A stretch of DNA of 64,000 nt, taken from contig JAHFRP010000007.1 of NCBI GenBank assembly GCA_023266195.1, positions 1 to 64,000 of the forward strand, written 5' to 3'. The notes below the pieces were generated by a model that was not told where the DNA came from, did not search any database, and was given only the letters and a program-made list of their open reading frames with translations. The stretch's first letter is position 1. Every line of letters starts with the position of its first letter. The translations under genes and the position numbers were made by a program. Of the stretch, positions 17,552 to 24,065 are shown one piece after another. The DNA comes from Sulfuricella sp. (lineage in GTDB: Bacteria > Pseudomonadota > Gammaproteobacteria > Burkholderiales > Sulfuricellaceae).

Positions 17552-17573
17552 GGTCGGGCACCCGTGCCCGACC
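17552..17573 (-). repeat. GGTCGGGCA palindrome after the amyloid-like operon
   Basis: GGTCGGGCA and TGCCCGACC pair around a CCCG loop, at the 3' end of the minus-strand operon and touching its last stop codon. It may act as its terminator and resembles the core of the palindrome at 13298-13374. Confidence 0.55.
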
Positions 17574-18928
17574 TACCAGTCGAACGGCACCCGCAGCGTC
17601 AGCTGGACATCCGGGGTGTCCCTGGTCAGGCCGGCGCCGAGGGTGAGGCTGGCGCTGGTCTTGTTGTTGACGCGGTAGGAATAGCCCATCAGCAGGCTGG
17701 CGAGCTGAATGTTGGTGGAGCTGGGCGGGGCGACGCCGTCGATCTTGCTCTTGCCGATCCAGGTATGCTCGTAGCCCAGGCTGAAGGCGGCCTTCTCGTT
17801 GAGCGCCAGCCCCATGCCGAAGTTGAAGCCGGCCGCGTCGCCCGGATCGACCGTGCCGATGGGCAAGCCCAGGATGGCCGTGTTCACGTTGCGCTTGATG
17901 TTCCACATGTAGTTGACGCTGCCGAAAAACACCGCCGGATCGGTCGGATAGATCACGCTGAGGCTGGGCTGAATGCCATAGAAACCCGACCCGGTGGGCA
18001 GCGTTTCCGGAATGGAGGTGATGCCGGCCGTCGAGCCCTGAACATAGCTCACCTGGAACGGATCCTTGCCGGTGCGCGTCTTCAGGCGCAGCCCGGCGAC
18101 GTAGTACGGCCCTTCCGAGCCGGGCTCGTTGAGCTGGTAGCGCGCCGCCAGCTCGACGTCGCCGATGCCGTGGCCGGTGGCGTTGAAAGCGCTGTCCTGG
18201 TCGGCCCCTGAGCCAATCGGGCGGGTGACGGTATCGTCGTTGCGGTAGACATAGGGCAGCTTGGCTTCCACTTCCAGGCGGTTGGACAGGCCGTAGCGCG
18301 CGGTGACGGCGCCGACGAAAGTCTGCCGGTTGACGTGCTGCACGTCGATCAGGCCGATCACCAGCGCCGGGATGATGGTGTAGCCCACCAGCGAAACCCG
18401 GTCGTTCGACGAATAAGCATATTGGAGCGAAGGCTCGAACACCAGTTTTCCGCGTGCCGTGAGCACGCTGGGTTGTTCGAAAATCGGGGCGATTTCCGGT
18501 TGGCTGCCGTCTTTGGGCGCTTCCGGCGCCTGCCCAACCGGCTGGTTGGCCGGTTGCGCCTGGGCGACTTTTTCGGCTTCCGGTTTGGCTGGCGGCACAC
18601 CCGCTTTAGCCAGCAAGGCATCAAGCTGCCGTTTTGTTTCCCTGAGCGCCCGCCTCTGCGCCTGCAATTTCTTTTCCTCCTCTTCAATGGTCCGCTGCTG
18701 CGCTTCCAGCAGCCGGCCCTGCTCTTCCAGTTGCTGTCGGATCGGGGCGAGGTCGGCGTCGGCGTCCTGCTGCGCAATAAGTACGCCTCTGGGAGCTTCC
18801 TGCTGGACGATGGGTGTGGTCTGAACCGTGGCGGCCGGTTCCGCTTCCTGGCCGGAAGCGGAACCGGCCGCGATCAGCGCCCACGCCAGGCCGCCTTTTA
18901 TACCGGTTTTGGCATATTTCGATCGCAT
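17573..18928 (-). CDS. FapF-like outer-membrane beta-barrel secretion protein
   Basis: The 451-residue protein has a signal peptide (residues 1-26, ALIAAGSASG), a coiled coil (about 60-112: APIRQQLEEQGRLLEAQQRT and onward), a Pro/Ala/Gln-rich linker (about 113-150), and a C-terminal barrel (about 155-451) with many alternating strands such as LVFEPSLQYAYSSNDRV and the final RVPFDW ending in an aromatic residue. This order matches FapF, the channel that exports Pseudomonas Fap amyloid subunits. It is the last gene of a five-gene operon that also has a FapD-like C39 protease. A generic PF13557-type transporter barrel is the alternative label. Confidence 0.75.
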   Translation of the reverse strand: MRSKYAKTGIKGGLAWALIAAGSASGQEAEPAATVQTTPIVQQEAPRGVLIAQQDADADLAPIRQQLEEQGRLLEAQQRTIEEEEKKLQAQRRALRETKRQLDALLAKAGVPPAKPEAEKVAQAQPANQPVGQAPEAPKDGSQPEIAPIFEQPSVLTARGKLVFEPSLQYAYSSNDRVSLVGYTIIPALVIGLIDVQHVNRQTFVGAVTARYGLSNRLEVEAKLPYVYRNDDTVTRPIGSGADQDSAFNATGHGIGDVELAARYQLNEPGSEGPYYVAGLRLKTRTGKDPFQVSYVQGSTAGITSIPETLPTGSGFYGIQPSLSVIYPTDPAVFFGSVNYMWNIKRNVNTAILGLPIGTVDPGDAAGFNFGMGLALNEKAAFSLGYEHTWIGKSKIDGVAPPSSTNIQLASLLMGYSYRVNNKTSASLTLGAGLTRDTPDVQLTLRVPFDW

Positions 18929-19036
18929 TTGTCTGCTCTTTCTTGTTTGGTTGTCTGTTTATATATAGCTCAAACTTCCCTTTTTGTTTTGCCGGGACGG
19001 CCCCGCCGCGAATTTACGCCGCCAGCCGACATCATC

Positions 19037-19885
19037 CTAATGAATGGCCTTGGCAAGCGCCTGGTTGATGGACAAGGCCATCGCCATGGAACGCGCCAGC
19101 ACCTGGTTGGTCAGCGTTGCGTTGATGACCATGGAGGTGCTGATTTTCTGGTTGTCGAGCGTGTTCTGGATGATCGTGTTGAGCGCAGCCGTGCTTAGAT
19201 TGAGCCCATTCGGCACGGTAAACGTATTGTTCGATCCGTTCTGGATCAGCGTAACCGAGTTGTTATTGCTGCCGGTAGTTATCGATAGGTTGCCCGTATT
19301 GCCGCTGGCGACAACCGGCGGCGAGCTGCCCGCCGAAATCGGTGGCGGATTGCCGGCGGGCGGATTTGACATCGAGCTGCCGGCGTTGCTGTTGGCCGAT
19401 ATTGACGTTGAGCCGCCGGCGCCACTGCCGGTTATCGATGGATTGCCCGTATTGCCGCTAGCGACAACCGGCGGCACGCTATCGCCAGCTGCCGAAATTG
19501 GCGGCGGGTTGCTGGAGTTGGCGCTGGCCGATGTTGGAGTCGAACTGCTGGCGTTGCTGCTGGGCGATGTTGCCGACAAACTTTGCTGCACACCGCTGAC
19601 CGTAATTGACCGCAGGTTGGCGATATCCTCCGGAGACGGAAGGTTCAGCCTGGTAATCGCCACCAGTACGCCATTGATGTAAGTCACCCGCTCGATGGCA
19701 AAAGAGAGCTGCAATCCGCCATTGCTCAGCTCGAATCCGCCGCGCATTTTGCCTAGTTCGGTGTCGGTCGCGACGCGACTATCCTCAAAACCCCGGCCGA
19801 GAGCACCGGAATAGGCCGCTTGCCCCGAAAAGGCCGCGGCGACCAGCGCGGCCGTGACGGCGGCGCGTGTAACCCTGGTTTTCAT
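19037..19885 (-). CDS. Secreted fibre-subunit candidate in the FapE position, with a double-glycine site
   Basis: The 282-residue protein has a signal peptide (about 1-23), then ATDTELGKMRGG with a double glycine at 49-50 that fits the C39 leader consensus EL-x-x-[IM]-x-GG. Next come beta-prone ELSNGGLQLSFAIERVTYIN and a low-complexity Ser/Asn/Pro/Gly centre containing a duplicated unit (NPPPISA...PPVVASGNTGN, residues about 126-152 and 179-203). The C-terminus has AALNTIIQNTLDNQK and NATLTNQVLA. Asn/Gln-Ile-rich ends are typical of amyloid or curli-like subunits. No named family is recognised; the function is inferred from composition and operon context. Confidence 0.65.
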   Translation of the reverse strand: MKTRVTRAAVTAALVAAAFSGQAAYSGALGRGFEDSRVATDTELGKMRGGFELSNGGLQLSFAIERVTYINGVLVAITRLNLPSPEDIANLRSITVSGVQQSLSATSPSSNASSSTPTSASANSSNPPPISAAGDSVPPVVASGNTGNPSITGSGAGGSTSISANSNAGSSMSNPPAGNPPPISAGSSPPVVASGNTGNLSITTGSNNNSVTLIQNGSNNTFTVPNGLNLSTAALNTIIQNTLDNQKISTSMVINATLTNQVLARSMAMALSINQALAKAIH

Positions 19886-19896
19886 ATTGTTGCTCC

Positions 19897-20574
19897 TTAC
19901 AAGTCAGAGGGAGCGCGGCGCAACAAGGTAATGTTAGCTAGATCGCTCGGCCCGGCCGCGATACCCAGCGGGGCTTTTTCTCTGATATGCCAATCCAGTT
20001 TGCTGTCGAAAACAGCCTTGTCCTTGGCATCGTTGATCACAAACAGGATGCGGTTGATCTGTTTTTTTTCGAATTCATCCCGTGAAATAATTCTCGCCCC
20101 GGCGGAAGGATCGCCGACCGCCACCTGGTCGTTGCGGACGCCTTTGATGACCACGAAATGGTTGTAGCCGTTGTCCCTGATGAGCGCGATCGCGGGGATT
20201 CCTACTTGCGCCAGCTTACCTAGCGACGCTTCGTACCCGTCCGCCGAATAGCCGTGTATTTCCAGGTAGCGCTTGATGTCGAGCAGCGAAAACCCTTCGC
20301 GGCGGATCTTTTCCTGGTCGCCGTTTTCCCACATTTCCCGGAAAGCCCGCTCCTCGCTGACCGGATCGTGATAATGGTAGGTCAGCAACGTTGCCAGCGC
20401 AGCCGATCCGCAGCTGTAGTCGTACTGTTGCCGCACGGTGGAGCGAAACTGGCGTTCCTTCATGCTCATCACTTTTACCGTCATGGAGGAGCCCGGAATG
20501 ACCACCCAGCCGGCTTGAGCCGAAAAAGAAGCTAGCAGCGTGGCTGCTAGCGCAAATGACCGAAAGCCTTTCAT
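19897..20574 (-). CDS. Stand-alone periplasmic C39-family cysteine protease, FapD-like
   Basis: The 225-residue protein has a signal peptide (cleaved near AQA-GW, residue 21) and one peptidase C39 domain. The catalytic cysteine is C55 in QQYDYSCGSAALATLL, with the oxyanion glutamine just before it. The histidine is H139 (DNGYNHFVVIKG) and the aspartate D155 (AVGDPSAG). In bacteriocin exporters such domains cut after double-glycine leaders and are fused to ABC transporters; here there is no transporter, as in FapD of the Fap amyloid system. Spacings of 9 and 11 bases to its neighbours show one operon, and both neighbours carry double-glycine sites, so they are its likely substrates. Confidence 0.85.
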   Translation of the reverse strand: MKGFRSFALAATLLASFSAQAGWVVIPGSSMTVKVMSMKERQFRSTVRQQYDYSCGSAALATLLTYHYHDPVSEERAFREMWENGDQEKIRREGFSLLDIKRYLEIHGYSADGYEASLGKLAQVGIPAIALIRDNGYNHFVVIKGVRNDQVAVGDPSAGARIISRDEFEKKQINRILFVINDAKDKAVFDSKLDWHIREKAPLGIAAGPSDLANITLLRRAPSDL

Positions 20575-20583
20575 GGCAATCTC

Positions 20584-20931
20584 CTATTGCAGCTTGAGAT
20601 TCAGAATGGTCGCGTTCTGAATGATGACGTTGTTGCCGGAATTCTGGATTACAGTATTCATCCCGTTGGCACCGGCAAAGGCGCCCGAGGTGATCAAGTT
20701 GCTCCCGGTGATGTTGGAAATCGCCTGGTTATCGGTAAGCGTTGCATCGAGATTGTTGCTATTGATTTCCACGGTATGGCCGCCACGGTTGGCCGCAAGC
20801 TGGTCATCCGGGATGGCGGCGCCGAAACCGCCGACTGCGGGCCCGGCCTCTTCATCCGCCTGTGCACCCGGCGAAAACACATTCAGCGACAAGACCGTCG
20901 CACCGATAAGAAAATAGGTTAATTTTTTCAT
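20584..20931 (-). CDS. Small secreted fibre-subunit candidate with a double-glycine site
   Basis: The 115-residue protein starts MKKLTYFLIGATVLSLNVFS (signal peptide, cut near AQA, residue 25). It has PDDQLAANRGG with a double glycine at 50-51, almost the same position as in the 282-residue neighbour. The mature part is rich in Asn, Ile and Thr, with NNLDATLTDNQAISNI and GANGMNTVIQNSGNNVIIQN close to the C-terminus. This is the composition and motif type of curli-like and Fap-like amyloid subunits. The start at 20931 was chosen for the signal peptide; a longer frame upstream has none. It may be a minor subunit or nucleator. Confidence 0.65.
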   Translation of the reverse strand: MKKLTYFLIGATVLSLNVFSPGAQADEEAGPAVGGFGAAIPDDQLAANRGGHTVEINSNNLDATLTDNQAISNITGSNLITSGAFAGANGMNTVIQNSGNNVIIQNATILNLKLQ

Positions 20932-20997
20932 TGCGATGCCTCCACGGTGAAAAAGCCCGGGGCGGGGCAAACAGCCCGTCCCGGGCCCCACATCAAC

Positions 20998-22776
20998 TTA
21001 GTGAACCGTCAAATTCGCCTGGACGGTGACACCTTGCTGAATCAGCGAGTTGGCGCCCGTGCTCTGGGCTACCGTGACGATGCCGGTCGAGCCGCTCAAG
21101 CTGCCGCTGAGGGTGTTGGACGCGTTGAACGTACCCGCATCGGCGCCGCTGGCGTTGCCGCCATTGCCGCCATTGCCGCCATTGCCCGTGCTTGCCGAAG
21201 CAAGGGCCTGACCGCTGGTCGCGGTGCCGCCCATGCCGCCGGCACCGCCGTTGCCGCTGGTAGCGGTTGACGTACCGGCACCGCCAGTTGCCGCGGCACC
21301 ACCTGCGCCACCGGTTCCGCCGGTTGCACCTGCGCCGGCAAGACCGCCATTGCCGGTTCCGCCATTACCGGCAGCGCCAGTCGCGCCGGCACCGCCAGTG
21401 GCGGTGCCGGTTGCACCAGCGGCACCGACGGCGCCGTTACCGCCCAAGCTGGTGCCTGTTGCGCCGGTTCCCGTCGCTCCGGCAGCACCCAGACCCGCCG
21501 TGCTGGTTCCAGCCGCGCCGTTGCCAGCCGCGCCGGTTCCCGTCGCGCCCGCGGCAGCGGCGCCGCCGGTGCCGCCCGTACCCGACCCGCCCGTGCTGGA
21601 GCCGCTTGCGCCGCCGCCGGTAGACGAGCCGCCGTTAGCGCTGCTGGTCCCACCTGCGCCGGTATTGACCGTGTTTCCTGCGGTTTGGCTGGTGCCTCCG
21701 GGAGGAACGTTGGTATTGCTCGCCGTTGCCGCGCTGCTACCGCCCTTGGAGGTAGAATCACCGCCACTGGCTTTCGCATTGCCGGCGTCCGCGCTTGTGC
21801 TGCTGCCGGTGCCGATACCTTTTCCGGCGTTACCGCCGTCGCCGCCGCTGCCGCCGGCCCCAAACCCACCGATACCCAGCCCGCCCGCCGCTTTGCCGGA
21901 GTTGCCGCCAGCGCCGCCAGCGCCGCCCGTTCCGGCGCCGCCAGTGCTATCGCCAGCTTTGCCGCCATTGCCGCCAGCGCCGCCGTTGCCGCCCGCAGCG
22001 TAACCGCCTTTGCCGCCATTGCCGCCATCGCCGCCGGTTCCGGAGCCGCCTTTGCCGCCGGTCGCATAACCGCCGTTCCCGCCTTTGCCGCCGTTGCCGC
22101 CATCACCGCCAATACTGTCGCCGCCATAGGCCTTGGCATAGGCATCGCCGGTGCTGCCGCCTTTAGCCCCATTTGCCGTAGCGCTGCCGCTCTTGGCGGT
22201 TTGGTCGGCGCTGCCGCCATTGCCACCCTTGGCGCCATCACCCGCTATTCCGCCGCCATAGGCCCGGTTTCCGGTATCGCTGACGCGGTTGTCTTTTACG
22301 GTACCGTCAAGTTTGGTCGACGCGGAAACGGTGGTGTTGTTGGAATTTTTGTTGCGTACCGAGTTATCCGTGTTGTACGAATCCTTGGTATGCACCGAGT
22401 TATCCGTATTGAACGAATCGCGGTAATCGGTATGGGTCGTGGTGTTGTTCGAGTTCTTGTTCTTGGTATGTACCGAGTTATCCGTGTTGTTGGAATTCTT
22501 GGTATTTACCGAGTTATCCGTATTGTTCGAGTTCTTGTTATGCACCGAGCTATCCGGATTGCTCGAGTTATCGGTCCAGTTCTTCGAGTTCTGGTAGGCC
22601 TGAGAATTTTCATTCGCAGCGGCGCCGGATTGAGAGCTCTGGTTGGAATCAGCCGTCGCCGCCTGCGTGAGGCTGGTGCTGGTATCTGCATTGTTGTTGT
22701 TGGTCGGGTTCGCCCATACCGGGGCTGTGACCCCAAAGGCCAGCGCGATCGCTGCCGACAAGATCGTCTTTTTCAT
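20998..22776 (-). CDS. Large secreted Asn-repeat/Gly-rich protein, first gene of the amyloid-like operon
   Basis: The 592-residue protein has a signal peptide (1-22, ending APVWA), a Thr/Ser/Gln-rich segment, an Asn-rich tandem repeat region (about 69-150, unit NSNNTDNSVHTK), a very Gly-rich region (about 171-400, GGNGGKGG type), an Ala/Gly/Thr region (about 400-545) and a C-terminal tail with NTLSGSLSGSTGIV and GANSLIQQGVTVQANL. No cysteine is apparent in the mature part. The start at 22776 follows AAGGAGAG. It looks like a secreted structural or matrix protein, and its C-terminal motif is shared with the two smaller subunits. I do not recognise a named family, and length and composition differ from FapB and FapC. 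Confidence 0.7.
   Translation of the reverse strand: MKKTILSAAIALAFGVTAPVWANPTNNNNADTSTSLTQAATADSNQSSQSGAAANENSQAYQNSKNWTDNSSNPDSSVHNKNSNNTDNSVNTKNSNNTDNSVHTKNKNSNNTTTHTDYRDSFNTDNSVHTKDSYNTDNSVRNKNSNNTTVSASTKLDGTVKDNRVSDTGNRAYGGGIAGDGAKGGNGGSADQTAKSGSATANGAKGGSTGDAYAKAYGGDSIGGDGGNGGKGGNGGYATGGKGGSGTGGDGGNGGKGGYAAGGNGGAGGNGGKAGDSTGGAGTGGAGGAGGNSGKAAGGLGIGGFGAGGSGGDGGNAGKGIGTGSSTSADAGNAKASGGDSTSKGGSSAATASNTNVPPGGTSQTAGNTVNTGAGGTSSANGGSSTGGGASGSSTGGSGTGGTGGAAAAGATGTGAAGNGAAGTSTAGLGAAGATGTGATGTSLGGNGAVGAAGATGTATGGAGATGAAGNGGTGNGGLAGAGATGGTGGAGGAAATGGAGTSTATSGNGGAGGMGGTATSGQALASASTGNGGNGGNGGNASGADAGTFNASNTLSGSLSGSTGIVTVAQSTGANSLIQQGVTVQANLTVH
21130..22265 (-). repeat. Gly/Ala-rich degenerate tandem coding repeat
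   Basis: The DNA is made of degenerate GCCGCC-ATT/GTT-GCCGCC units that encode GGNGG, GGKGG, GTGGAGG and similar blocks. Such tracts are prone to slippage and recombination, so the copy number may differ between strains or be misassembled. Confidence 0.7.
22335..22570 (-). repeat. 36-bp tandem coding repeats (NSNNTDNSVHTK)
   Basis: The plus-strand motif ACCGAGTTATCCGT(G/A)TTG recurs at roughly 36-base or longer steps. It encodes five to six partly degenerate copies of N-S-x-N-T-D-N-S-V-x-x-K at residues about 69-150 of the large secreted protein. Confidence 0.75.
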
Positions 22777-22853
22777 GTCACTCTCCTTAAATTTAAAGCC
22801 AGTTGTGTGGGTATTTCTCTGGGATGGGCAAACGCCAATCCTGGCAATACCCA

Positions 22854-22869
22854 TGCAATCCCGAGACCA
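22854..22869 (-). promoter_or_regulatory. Possible sigma-54 promoter of the amyloid-like operon
   Basis: On the minus strand TGGTCTCGGGATTGCA has TGG and TTGCA with the GG and GC doublets at the exact sigma-54 spacing (10 bases between). It lies about 78 bases before the ATG. The rest of the gap 22777-23152 shows no gene; it contains a C8T9 homopolymer run at about 22966-22982. One motif match can be chance. Confidence 0.3.
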
Positions 22870-23152
22870 CACGGGCAAAACACATTATTAGCGCCTTAAT
22901 ATCAAAGCGTTACGCACTTTGGCCAAGGAGGGCGAGTGAATCTGGATTGTAAAAAAATTGGGACACCCCCCCCTTTTTTTTTCATCAACCCTTTAAATAT
23001 CAGCCTGTTAAAAAATCAGACGCTTGTTAAGCGGGAGAGACAGCAGTCGGTTGTCAGTAAAGCCATTGGGTTGGCTTCAAGCTATGGGCCGACCGCTGAA
23101 TTTCGGCGGCCGAAATGCTATCATCAATGGAATCCCCCGGTTGGAGCCATTC

Positions 23153-23995
23153 ATGACCAGTTCCGCCCAGAAAATCCGCAGCATGGCGCTGTTCTGCGAC
23201 TTCGAAAACGTTGCGCTGGGCGTGCGCGACGCCAAGTACGACAAGTTCGACATCAGCAAGGTGCTGGAGCGCCTGCTGCTCAAGGGCAGCATCGTGGTGA
23301 AAAAAGCCTATTGCGACTGGGAACGCTACAAGGAATTCAAGGCCGCCATGCACGAGGCTTCGTTCGAGCTGATCGAAATTCCCCACGTGCGCCAGTCGGG
23401 CAAGAACTCCGCAGACATCCGCATGGTGGTGGACGCGCTCGACCTGTGCTACACCAAGTCGCACGTGGACACCTTCGTCATCATCAGCGGCGACTCGGAT
23501 TTTTCCCCGCTGGTGAGCAAGCTGCGCGAGAACAACAAGACCGTGATCGGCGTCGGGGTGAAGAATTCCACTTCCGACCTGCTGATCGCCAACTGCGACG
23601 AATTCATCTATTACGACGACTTGGCGCGGGAAAACGCGGCGAAGGCGGAAAAAGCCAAGAAGCGCACCAGCCGGAAGAAGCCCGCCGCCAAAATCGCGGC
23701 GGAAGCCGCGCCCAAGGCCGTCCCGGAAGAGATCGACAAAGCCCAGGAGGCGATGGACCTGGTGATGGAAACGGTGGAGGCGCTGTTCGCGGAGCGCGGC
23801 GAAGAGGAAAAAATCTGGGGCTCGATGGTCAAGCAGGCGCTGAAACGGCGCAAGCCCGGCTTCAACGAGACCTACTACGGCTTCCGCTCGTTCGGCAAGC
23901 TGCTGGACGAGGCCGCCGCGCGCAAGCTGCTGGAGGTGGAACAGGATGACAAATCGGGTGGGGTAATCATCAAGAACTTCAATCCGGAGTATTAA
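23153..23995 (+). CDS. NYN-domain (LabA/DUF88) putative ribonuclease with C-terminal OST-HTH/LOTUS domain
   Basis: The 280-residue protein begins with a NYN/PIN-like domain carrying the acidic residues expected for metal-dependent RNA cleavage: LFCDFENVALG, GKNSADIRMVVDALDL and VIISGDSDFSPLV. A Lys/Ala-rich linker (about 160-200) follows, then an OST-HTH/LOTUS-like RNA-binding domain (WGSMVKQALKRRKPGFNETY and GFRSFGKLLDEA). The start at 23153 puts the domain near the N-terminus; a longer open frame has no supporting features. It is a single gene, transcribed away from the amyloid-like operon; whether the shared intergenic region links them is unknown. Confidence 0.85.
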   Translation: MTSSAQKIRSMALFCDFENVALGVRDAKYDKFDISKVLERLLLKGSIVVKKAYCDWERYKEFKAAMHEASFELIEIPHVRQSGKNSADIRMVVDALDLCYTKSHVDTFVIISGDSDFSPLVSKLRENNKTVIGVGVKNSTSDLLIANCDEFIYYDDLARENAAKAEKAKKRTSRKKPAAKIAAEAAPKAVPEEIDKAQEAMDLVMETVEALFAERGEEEKIWGSMVKQALKRRKPGFNETYYGFRSFGKLLDEAAARKLLEVEQDDKSGGVIIKNFNPEY

Positions 23996-24065
23996 CGGCA
24001 AGCGGCATTATAAACCACCTGCGGCGCAGCCGCAGAACCCGCTTACCGTTCACTGTTAACGGTTT

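Noticed and set aside
16915-17646. A 243-residue protein from the single open frame after fumC
   Set aside because: After about 17190 the frame becomes Arg-rich without features, while the next frame continues the real protein; it is a frameshift product.
21096-22241. Long open frames in the other reading frames of the Gly-rich gene (Pro-rich and Ala-rich products on both strands, including 21224-22003 plus)
   Set aside because: They result from the GCC-rich repeat DNA, which has few stops in any frame. They lack a signal peptide, a ribosome-binding site and any recognisable domain, while the minus-frame gene has a signal peptide and operon context.
22335-22570. The 36-bp repeats as a CRISPR array
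   Set aside because: The repeats keep one reading frame within the secreted protein, differ from each other and have no unique spacers of constant length.
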